A DNA stretch of 64,000 nt from contig DASWIP010000133.1 of NCBI GenBank assembly GCA_036397635.1, positions 3,600 to 67,599 on the forward strand, written 5' to 3'. The notes under the pieces are model-generated. The model did no database searches. It saw nothing but the letters and a program-made list of their open reading frames with translations, and was not told the origin of the DNA. Shown here one piece after another: positions 58,221 to 64,000 of the stretch. The position numbers were made by a program, and so were the translations under genes. Position 1 is the stretch's first letter. The number at the start of each line of letters is the position of its first letter. This DNA is from DASWIP01 sp036397635. GTDB lineage: Bacteria; Actinomycetota; AC-67.

Positions 58221-58445
58221 CTCTCGTACACGATAGCCCTGCCGGGCCCCCGCGGATAGCATCTTCCGTCGGAGCTGCTCGAGTGTGGCCGGATCGAGAC
58301 TTTCTTCCCCTGCCCGGGGAAGGGGATCGCTGCTCGGAGGTGTGTGCGTGTGCCACCCGAGTTGCACACGCACACGACTCCTCGCACGCAACTCCGGAGC
58401 GAGGACACGGGGGTCCCCCCGGCCCGAGGGGGTAGGGTTCCACTC
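58221..58445. promoter_or_regulatory. Intergenic region with strong hairpin between mobA and moe cluster
   Basis: The gap contains a 12-base perfect inverted repeat, GTGTGCGTGTGC (58342-58353) and GCACACGCACAC (58364-58375), with a ten-base loop. It also has a smaller TTCCCC/GGGGAA hairpin (58305-58321). Being between divergent cofactor genes, these could be operator or leader-RNA elements. I cannot match them to the known Moco riboswitch by eye. Confidence 0.45.
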
Positions 58446-58706
58446 ATGGGATGGATCGACGAGGTGACCGACCACGTCGCGCAGGCGCGCGGCATCGACC
58501 CGGCAGCGCTGCGCGTCCCGCCCGCGGAGGCCGGCGTGATCCTGGACGTCGCGCGCATCGCCGCGCGCGTCAGCGGCGCTCGCACCAACGCGCCGCTGCT
58601 GTCCTACGCGCTCGGCAAGGCGGCGGCCCTGACCGGCGCGCCGCTGGCGGATCTGGCGGCGGATGTGCGCGCGCTGACCGGGGATCCCGACCAGGAGGAT
58701 GGATGA
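58446..58706 (+). CDS. Small DUF6457-like protein of Moco cluster
   Basis: An 86-residue helical protein (WIDEVTDHVAQARGIDPAAL, DVARIAARVSGARTNAPLLS, YALGKAAALTGAPLADLAA). It resembles the short domain often found next to or fused with MobA or MoeA in Actinobacteria (DUF6457). It ends four bases inside the moeA start (ATGA), so it is co-translated with moeA. Its biochemical role is unknown. An accessory role in cofactor insertion or guanylylation is inferred from position. Confidence 0.7.
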   Translation: MGWIDEVTDHVAQARGIDPAALRVPPAEAGVILDVARIAARVSGARTNAPLLSYALGKAAALTGAPLADLAADVRALTGDPDQEDG

Positions 58707-59941
58707 GCAGCGTGAAGCGCGCGGTCACGCGTGAGGAGCTCGCGCAGCCGACGGTTCCCTACGAGGAGGCGATCGCGCGCGTGATCGCCGCGTTCGAGCA
58801 GCTGCCGCCGGTCACCGTGCCGGTCGGCGACGCGCTCGGCCTGGTGCTGGCCGCCGATGTGGTCGCCGATATCGACGTGCCAGGCTTCGACTCCTCGGCG
58901 ATGGACGGCTACGCGGTCCGGTCCACGGACCTGCGCGGCGCCTCGAAGGAGACGCCGGTGAGCCTGCGGATCGAAGGCGACCTGCCGGCGGGCGCGCAGC
59001 CCGGCGAGGCGGTCGAGCCCGGCTCGTGCGCGAAGATCATGACCGGCGGCCCGATCCCGCCCGGCGCCGACGCGATCGTGCCGTGGGAGGACACCGCCCC
59101 AGACGCTCCCGAGGGAACGGTCGCGATCCTGGTCGAGCAGCCCTCCGGCAAGCACATCCGTCCCGCCGGCGAAGATATGCGCGCCGGCCGGCGGATGCTC
59201 GCGGCCGGTACCACGTTGCGGCCGTTGCATCTGGGCGTGATCGCGATGCTCGGATGGACCGGGGTGCAGGTGGTGCCGCAGCCGCGCGTGTCGGTGCTCT
59301 CGACCGGCGAGGAGCTGGTGCAGCCCGGCGGCGCGTTGCGTGAGGGCCAGGTCTACGACTCGAACCAGACGCTGCTCGCGGCGCTCGCGACGGCCGGCGG
59401 TGCGACGGTCGTCCGCAGCGGGTCGGTGGGCGACGACCCAGACGCGGTTTCGGCGTGGCTGCACGCGGCCGCGGACGTCTCGGATCTGATCGTGACCAGC
59501 GGCGGCGCGTCGGTCGGCGAGCACGACTGGATGCGCGAGGTGCTCGCGCGCGACGGCGAGCTGATGATGTGGCGGGTCGCGATGAAACCCGGCAAGCCGG
59601 TGGTGTTCGCGCGCGCCGGCGGGGTGCCGGTGCTCGGCCTGCCGGGGAATCCCGGCAGCGTCTACGCGGGCGCGCACACGTTCGTGCTGCCGGCGATCCG
59701 TGCGCTGGCCGGACGCGACCCGAGGCCGCGCGCGTACGCGGCTCGGCTGGCGACGGCGGTGAAGGGATCGCCGTCGCGCACGCTGCTGTGCCGAGTGACC
59801 TTGGAAGACGATCTGGCGACGCCGCTGCCTGCGCAGTCCAGTGTCGTGCTGTCGAACCTGCTGCCCGCGCACGGGTACGCGATCGTGCCGCCCGGCGGGC
59901 TATCCGAAGGCGCCGAGGTTCGCGTGGAGCTGCTCGACTGA
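58703..59941 (+). CDS. moeA: Molybdopterin molybdenumtransferase MoeA
   Basis: A 412-residue MoeA with the substrate-site SSAMDGYAVRS near residue 70, KIMTGGPIPPGADAIVPWED, the MogA-like domain motif TSGGASVGEHDW and GLPGNPGSVYAGAHTFVLPA. It inserts molybdate into adenylylated molybdopterin made by the MogA-type enzyme encoded downstream. ATG 58703 overlaps the small upstream gene, and the stop shares one base with the next start (TGATG). Confidence 0.95.
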   Translation: MSSVKRAVTREELAQPTVPYEEAIARVIAAFEQLPPVTVPVGDALGLVLAADVVADIDVPGFDSSAMDGYAVRSTDLRGASKETPVSLRIEGDLPAGAQPGEAVEPGSCAKIMTGGPIPPGADAIVPWEDTAPDAPEGTVAILVEQPSGKHIRPAGEDMRAGRRMLAAGTTLRPLHLGVIAMLGWTGVQVVPQPRVSVLSTGEELVQPGGALREGQVYDSNQTLLAALATAGGATVVRSGSVGDDPDAVSAWLHAAADVSDLIVTSGGASVGEHDWMREVLARDGELMMWRVAMKPGKPVVFARAGGVPVLGLPGNPGSVYAGAHTFVLPAIRALAGRDPRPRAYAARLATAVKGSPSRTLLCRVTLEDDLATPLPAQSSVVLSNLLPAHGYAIVPPGGLSEGAEVRVELLD

Positions 59942-60690
59942 TGGCGAGGTTGTTGCTGTTCGCCGCCGCGCGCGATGCGGCCGGATGCTCGAGCGCGTCG
60001 GTCCCCGCCGCCTCGGTCGGCGAAGCGCTGAAGGCCGCGAGCGAACGCTTCGGGCCGGCGTTCGAGCGCGTCCTGGGTGTCTGCAGCCTGCTGGTCGACG
60101 ATCAGCGCGTGGCGCGCGATGCCGTGTGGGATGTCGCGGTCGGCGAGGAAACCGAGATCGCGGTGTTGCCGCCCGTGTCCGGTGGCGCCGACGTGGTGCC
60201 ACCCGTGTCGGGTCGGGGCGAAGTGGTTCCACCCGTGTCCGGTGGCGGCGACGTCGAGATGGTCGACGTCGCAGGGAAGGACGAAACCAAACGCGAGGCC
60301 GTCGCAGGCTGCGTGCTGGTGTGCGAGCCGGCGGTGCGCGACGCGCTGCTCGCCGGTGAAGTGGACAAAGGCAACGCGGTCGCCGCCGCTGAGGTGGCAG
60401 GGACGCTGGCGGCCAAACGCGTGCCCGAGCTGATCCCGATGTGTCACCCGGTCCGCACGAGCTACGTCGGGATCACCTGCTCGCCTGCCGGCGACGACGC
60501 GATCGAGGTGCGCGCGACGGTGCGCGGAACCGATCGCACCGGGTTCGAGATGGAGGCATTGACGGCAGCGTCGGTCGCAGCGCTGACGCTGTACGACTTC
60601 GGCAAGGGCCGCGATCCGGCCATCAGGATCGAAGGGCTGCGGTTGCTGTCCAAGTCCGGGGGCAAGTCGGGAGAGTGGCGCGCGCCGTGA
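59941..60690 (+). CDS. Fused MoaD-MoaC protein
   Basis: A 249-residue fusion. Residues 1-82 are a MoaD-like ubiquitin fold (MARLLLFAAARDAAGCSS at the start, VAVGEETEIAVLPPVSGG at the end). The Gly 81-Gly 82 that must be thiocarboxylated lie inside the chain. Residues ~83-103 are a linker repeating PPVSG. Residues ~104-249 are MoaC (MVDVAGKDETKREAVA, KGNAVAAAEVAGTLAAKRVP, LIPMCHP, TGFEMEALTA), cyclic pyranopterin monophosphate synthase. For MoaD to work, a free Gly-Gly end would need cleavage after residue 82. Otherwise the MoaD part is nonfunctional or structural. MoeB is not in the window. Confidence 0.88.
   Translation: MARLLLFAAARDAAGCSSASVPAASVGEALKAASERFGPAFERVLGVCSLLVDDQRVARDAVWDVAVGEETEIAVLPPVSGGADVVPPVSGRGEVVPPVSGGGDVEMVDVAGKDETKREAVAGCVLVCEPAVRDALLAGEVDKGNAVAAAEVAGTLAAKRVPELIPMCHPVRTSYVGITCSPAGDDAIEVRATVRGTDRTGFEMEALTAASVAALTLYDFGKGRDPAIRIEGLRLLSKSGGKSGEWRAP
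60172..60249 (+). repeat. In-frame 30-base repeats in the MoaD-MoaC linker
   Basis: Three imperfect 30-base units, each encoding PPVSG(G/R)(A/G)(D/E)VV-like residues, span the junction. The duplicated Gly-Gly containing unit could have arisen by slippage. Confidence 0.65.
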
Positions 60691-61187
60691 CCGCCGCCGT
60701 GTACGCCGCGTTCAACGCCGCCGTCCTGACGGTCTCGGATCGCTCGGCGCGCGGCGAGCGGCCCGACGAGGGTGGCCCGTTGGTCGAGCGCATCCTCACC
60801 GACGCGGGCCTCACGGTGGTCGCACGCGCGATCGTCCCCGACGAGCAGCCGGCGATCGAGGAGGCGCTGCGGCGCTGGGCCGACGACGGCACGGCCGCGT
60901 TGATCGTGACGACGGGAGGCACCGGGCTCGGGCCGCGCGACGTGACGCCCGAGGCGACGCGCGCGGTGATCGAACGCGAAGCGCCCGGGCTCGCTGAGGC
61001 GATGCGTGCGGCCGGGCTGCGCATCACCCCGTACGCAGCGCTGTCGCGGCAGGTGGTGGGGATGCGCGCCCGCTCGCTGATCGTGAACGTGCCCGGATCG
61101 CCGAAGGCGGCCGCCGAAGGGCTCGAGGCGATCATCGAAGTGCTGCCGCACGCGCTCGAGATGCTGACCGGAGGCGAGCCGGCATGA
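60687..61187 (+). CDS. Molybdopterin adenylyltransferase, MogA/MoaB type
   Basis: A 166-residue MogA/MoaB-fold protein: AVLTVSDRSARGERPDEGGP at the start, the molybdopterin-binding TTGGTGLGPRDVTPEATRAV, and VNVPGSPKAAAEGLEAI near the end. It adenylylates molybdopterin before metal insertion by MoeA. GTG 60687 overlaps the fusion gene stop (GTGA), and its own stop overlaps moaE by four bases. MogA and MoaB cannot be separated by sequence alone. Confidence 0.93.
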   Translation: MTAAVYAAFNAAVLTVSDRSARGERPDEGGPLVERILTDAGLTVVARAIVPDEQPAIEEALRRWADDGTAALIVTTGGTGLGPRDVTPEATRAVIEREAPGLAEAMRAAGLRITPYAALSRQVVGMRARSLIVNVPGSPKAAAEGLEAIIEVLPHALEMLTGGEPA

Positions 61188-61672
61188 AAGACCCCATCAT
61201 CGTCGCCGGTTTGTCCGACGAGCCGCTCGACGTGCCTCGGCTGGTCGACGAGATCCGCAGGCCCGACTGCGGCGGGCTGGTCGTGTTCGAGGGGACGACG
61301 CGCTCGCCCAATGAGGGCGTCGAGGTGCAGCGCCTCGACTACGAAGCCTACGAGGAGCGAGCCGTCGCGCAGTTGCAGGCGATGGCCGAGGAGATCGCGG
61401 AGCTTCACGGCTGCGGCGGTGTCGTCGCGGTGCATCGCATCGGCAGCGTCGCGGTCGGCCAGCCTTCGGTGGTCGCCGCGGCGAGCGCGCCGCATCGTGA
61501 CGAGGCGTTCGCGGCCGCGCGCGCGCTGATCGATCGGATCAAGGACGAGGTCTACGTCTGGAAGAAGGAGATCACCGCGTCGGGCGAGCATTGGGTTGGC
61601 GTTCCGTCCGATCCGGGTGAAGAGGCGCGCAGCGCCCCCGCCGACACGACGCATGCGACCGGGCAAGGGTGA
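61184..61672 (+). CDS. moaE: Molybdopterin synthase catalytic subunit MoaE
   Basis: A 162-residue MoaE with GGLVVFEGTTRSPNEGVEVQ, LDYEAYEERA, VHRIGSVAVGQPSVVAAASA, PHRDEAF and the catalytic-lysine ending VYVWKKEI. It adds the dithiolene sulfurs to cPMP using thiocarboxylated MoaD. The C-terminal 15 residues are an extra polar tail. It ends the Moco operon, eight bases before the aldehyde dehydrogenase gene. Confidence 0.94.
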   Translation: MKDPIIVAGLSDEPLDVPRLVDEIRRPDCGGLVVFEGTTRSPNEGVEVQRLDYEAYEERAVAQLQAMAEEIAELHGCGGVVAVHRIGSVAVGQPSVVAAASAPHRDEAFAAARALIDRIKDEVYVWKKEITASGEHWVGVPSDPGEEARSAPADTTHATGQG

Positions 61673-61679
61673 GGCAGCC

Positions 61680-63113
61680 ATGACGATCAGGCCGTTCTAT
61701 GTCGCCGGAGAGCCACGAACCGGCGGTGGAACCTTCGACGTGACCAACCCGGCCGACGGCAGCGTGATCGCAACCGTCGGCCGTCCATCGCGATCCGACG
61801 TCGAGGACGCCCTGCGCATCGCCGATGAGACCTTCCGAGAGTCGCAGCACCTGCCAGCGCACGCGCGCATCGACGCTCTCACGCACATCTCACGCCGTAT
61901 CGAGGAGAGCCTCGACGAACTGAGCGAGATGATCGCGCGCGAGGGTGGCAAGCCACTGAAGTGGGCGCGCAGCGAGGCGTCGCGCGCGGTCTCGACGTTC
62001 CGGATCGCGGCCGAAGAGGTGCGTCGTTTCGGCGGCGAGCTGCTCCGGCTGGATACCGAGGAGGCTCTGGGCGCGCGCCTGGCGATCGTGCGCCGGTTCC
62101 CGTTCGGGGCGGTGTTGGGGATCTCGCCGTTCAACTTTCCGCTCAACCTGGTCGCGCACAAGGTCGCGCCGGCGCTGGCGGTCGGCGCGCCCATCGTGCT
62201 CAAGCCGGCCGAGAAGACGCCGCTCAGCGCGCTGAAGCTCGCGGAGCTGGTCTACGAGACGGCATTGCCGCACGGGATGATGAGTGTGCTGACCGTCGAC
62301 GGGCCGACGGCCGAGCAGCTGCTCGTCCCCGACATGCGGTTGCCGAAGATCACCTTCACCGGATCGAGCGAGGTCGGATGGAAGCTCCGGAAGGTCGCGC
62401 CGCCGCAGAAGCGGATCACGCTCGAGCTGGGTGGGAACGCGGGCGTGATCGTGCACTCGGACGCAGATCTGGATCACGCCGCCCAGCGGATCGCCATCGG
62501 CGGCTACTACCAGGCCGGGCAGTCCTGCATCAGCGTGCAGCGCATCCTGGTCCAGTCCGAGGTCTACGACTCGTTCAGCGAGACCCTGGTCAAGCACGTC
62601 TCAGGATTGAAGACCGGCGACACGATGGATCCGTCCACCGACGTCGGCCCGCTGATCAACGCGGACGCGCTCGAGCGGATCGCCGCGTGGGTCGACGAGG
62701 CCAAAGCCGGCGGCGCGCGCGTGCTCTGCGGCGGCACGCGGCATGACCCGTTCTACGACCCGACCGTGCTCGCCGATGTCACCCTGGACATGAAGGTCTG
62801 CCGCGAGGAAGTCTTCGGACCGGTCACGAGCTTGATCCGCTATCAGACGTTCGAGGAGGCGCTCGAGATCGTCAACGACTCCGCGTACGGGCTGCAGGCG
62901 GGGGTTTTCACCAAGGACATCGCGCGCGCGTTCCAGGCGCACCGCGAGATACGCGTCGGCGGCTTGCTGATCAACGATCAGAGCGCATTCCGCGCCGACC
63001 AGATGCCGTATGGCGGCGCGAAAGAGTCGGGTGTTGGGCGGGAAGGGCCGCGATACGCGATGGAAGAGATGACCGAGCCTCGCATCATGGTTATCTCGAA
63101 CATCCCCCTATAG
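61680..63113 (+). CDS. NAD(P)-dependent aldehyde dehydrogenase
   Basis: A 477-residue ALDH-superfamily enzyme with substrate-entry PFNFPLNLVAHKVAPALAVG, Glu 249 in TLELGGN, catalytic Cys 283 in YYQAGQSCISVQR, and EEVFGPV near residue 380. It oxidises an aldehyde to its acid. The subgroup looks like lactaldehyde/glyceraldehyde- or sulfo-aldehyde-type dehydrogenases, but the substrate cannot be set. It is eight bases after moaE with a GGCAGCC leader and no clear promoter, so it may be co-transcribed. Formaldehyde or other aldehydes from organosulfur breakdown are possible substrates (inference). Confidence 0.88.
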   Translation: MTIRPFYVAGEPRTGGGTFDVTNPADGSVIATVGRPSRSDVEDALRIADETFRESQHLPAHARIDALTHISRRIEESLDELSEMIAREGGKPLKWARSEASRAVSTFRIAAEEVRRFGGELLRLDTEEALGARLAIVRRFPFGAVLGISPFNFPLNLVAHKVAPALAVGAPIVLKPAEKTPLSALKLAELVYETALPHGMMSVLTVDGPTAEQLLVPDMRLPKITFTGSSEVGWKLRKVAPPQKRITLELGGNAGVIVHSDADLDHAAQRIAIGGYYQAGQSCISVQRILVQSEVYDSFSETLVKHVSGLKTGDTMDPSTDVGPLINADALERIAAWVDEAKAGGARVLCGGTRHDPFYDPTVLADVTLDMKVCREEVFGPVTSLIRYQTFEEALEIVNDSAYGLQAGVFTKDIARAFQAHREIRVGGLLINDQSAFRADQMPYGGAKESGVGREGPRYAMEEMTEPRIMVISNIPL

Positions 63114-63274
63114 CCGCTGGGCCGCCCTGGATTGTCGCGGGCGTGCCGCTGGACTGTCGGGGGCTTCCCGCTGGACTGTCACAGGCTGGCCGGGCTGGCC
63201 GGGCTGGCCGGCCGACGGCTCGGGTCTGGCGGCTCGGGTGTTGCGGCTCGGGTGTTGCGGCTCGGCCGGGTCTC
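63114..63274. repeat. Low-complexity intergenic repeats between convergent genes
   Basis: The gap between the aldehyde dehydrogenase and the reverse-strand membrane-protein gene is filled with short degenerate repeats: CGCTGGACTGTC-like units (63148-63181), GGCCGGGCT units (63185-63210) and GGCTCGGGTGTTGC twice (63231-63260). The units are too short and irregular for a CRISPR array. It may act in termination. No gene is seen. Confidence 0.6.
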
Positions 63275-63691
63275 TTAGTTCGCGCGCCGGACCCGAACCC
63301 GCTTGCCGTTGGCGGGATGCCGGCTCCTCGGATCGTCCCCATCGTCCCCGTCGTCCCGGTCGTCCCGGTCGTCCTGGGCCACGACGCGCATGCGCGCGCG
63401 CCCGCGGCGTTCGATGAGCTCGTCGCTGAGGCGCGCAACCTCGGCCGACAGCGCGCGCACAGCCTCGACGACGTCCTCGATGCGTTCGGTGTCGCGCTCG
63501 AGCTGCGCCGAGACGAGCATCGCTCCGCCGAGGCCGAGCAGCAGCAACGAGCCGACGGCGGCCGACGCGAAATAGGGGAGTTGGAACGCGACCTCGGTCT
63601 CGGCGCTGACGCCGAGGTAGCCGACGATCGCGACAGTGATGCCGGCGCCGATCAGCGCGACGCCGAACCAGACTCGGACACGACCATTCAT
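63275..63691 (-). CDS. Small two-span membrane protein, paralogue of gene at 13231
   Basis: A 138-residue protein with two hydrophobic segments (about residues 8-28 and 40-62) around GVSAETEVAFQLPYFASAA, a coiled coil (LERDTERIEDVVEAVRAL) and a polar tail containing DDRDDRDDGDDGDD from GTCGTCCCG repeats. It is clearly related to the protein at 13231-13677 in layout and in the GVSA, QL.YF.S and LVS stretches. ATG 63691 overlaps the stop of the upstream anchored-protein gene (ATGA). Function unknown. Confidence 0.65.
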   Translation of the reverse strand: MNGRVRVWFGVALIGAGITVAIVGYLGVSAETEVAFQLPYFASAAVGSLLLLGLGGAMLVSAQLERDTERIEDVVEAVRALSAEVARLSDELIERRGRARMRVVAQDDRDDRDDGDDGDDPRSRHPANGKRVRVRRAN

Positions 63692-64000
63692 GGGTGGGAG
63701 ACCTCCTCGAGGACCTTGGATCGGGCACGGGGCGCGCGGCTGAGCACGGTCGGGATCATGGCCGTGGCGGCGAGCGCGCCGACGATCATCAGCAGATACG
63801 ACGTTCGCAAGGCACCGGCCACGCCTTCGGGGAGCCGGCGGATGCCGGGGCCCGTGACGATGGTCTGCGCGCCACCCTCCGGGCCCGGCGGCGTTCCCGC
63901 CGGCAGGTCGGCGAACAAGGGGCCGACCGGTTCAACGACCGGCTCGAAGGCCGGCAGGTCGTTCACATCGGTTCCGGCGTCGGTCGCGCCGCCGGGGGCA
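63688..64000 (-). CDS. C-terminal part of membrane-anchored protein (runs off window)
   Basis: The frame is open from the window edge to the stop at 63688. The visible ~104 residues are Pro/Gly-rich (for example VEPVGPLFADLPAGTPPGPE) and then have one membrane span, YLLMIVGALAATAMIPTVL, with a basic tail. A GTG at 63966 could start a short protein, but the low-complexity N terminus looks more like the end of a larger surface protein anchored at its C terminus, as at 11644-13191. Like that gene it is followed by the small two-span paralogue. Confidence 0.5.
   Translation of the reverse strand, partial: APGGATDAGTDVNDLPAFEPVVEPVGPLFADLPAGTPPGPEGGAQTIVTGPGIRRLPEGVAGALRTSYLLMIVGALAATAMIPTVLSRAPRARSKVLEEVSHP

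Noticed and set aside
63114..63274. CRISPR-like repeat tract
   Set aside because: Units are short (9-14 bases), irregular and directly adjoining, with no spacers or cas genes.
1..64000. tRNA, rRNA, insertion sequences, prophage, plasmid origin
   Set aside because: No cloverleaf, rRNA segment, transposase, integrase or iteron pattern was found by reading both strands; a small RNA could still be missed without a computed search.

Overview
The window is GC-rich, with long antisense open frames, frequent GTG and TTG starts and ATGA/GTGA overlaps between consecutive genes. A truncated pfkA starting with the actinobacterial-type TGGGDCPGLN segment, leaderless-looking promoters and dense operons fit an uncultured high-GC Gram-positive (Actinobacteriota-like) chromosome. 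I cannot name a genus. No rRNA, tRNA, insertion sequence, prophage or CRISPR array was seen.

Layout. 1-6342: pfkA fragment, membrane sensor kinase, NfeD/flotillin pair, small unknown genes, and two paralogous receiver-like proteins, one fused to a Rieske domain. 6343-22091: two branched-chain-amino-acid/amide-type ABC transport systems with unusual permease-ATPase fusions. Between them lie large secreted or membrane-anchored proteins of unknown function. 22176-24943: TauE/SafE exporter with a NarL-type response regulator and GAF histidine kinase. 25189-28370: secreted methanethiol oxidase/SBP56-family protein followed by an unknown exported protein. 29138-31406: MaoC-type hydratase plus a 2-methylfumaryl-CoA isomerase-like CoA transferase. 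31991-48011: a 19-gene, nearly gapless sulfur-oxidation operon: tusA, dsrE, sHdr genes (hdrC1, hdrB1, hdrA, hyp, fused hdrC2-hdrB2), two lipoate ligases, LipS1 and LipS2, three lipoate-binding proteins, etfBA and an ETF:quinone oxidoreductase. 48777-49779: ArsR repressor divergent from a DsrE2-like gene. 50622-54967: a molybdopterin oxidoreductase and a fused FeS/NrfD partner, most likely a cytoplasm-facing sulfite dehydrogenase (Soe type). 55086-61672: SufT-like protein, molybdate transporter and a near-complete molybdenum cofactor set. 61680-64000: aldehyde dehydrogenase and a membrane-protein pair that duplicates a pair at 11644-13677.

How it may work together (inference). Methanethiol, or another reduced organosulfur compound, would be oxidised outside the membrane by the SBP56-type enzyme. 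The released sulfur would be passed by TusA/DsrE carriers to the sHdr complex with lipoylated LbpA and oxidised to sulfite. Electrons would leave through EtfAB and the membrane FeS/cytochrome-like protein to menaquinone. Sulfite would be oxidised to sulfate by the molybdoenzyme or exported by TauE. The Moco cluster supplies the molybdoenzyme, LipS1/LipS2 and the ligases supply lipoate, and ArsR and two-component regulators sit at the control points. AT-rich palindromic sites recur in front of these units and suggest a shared regulon.
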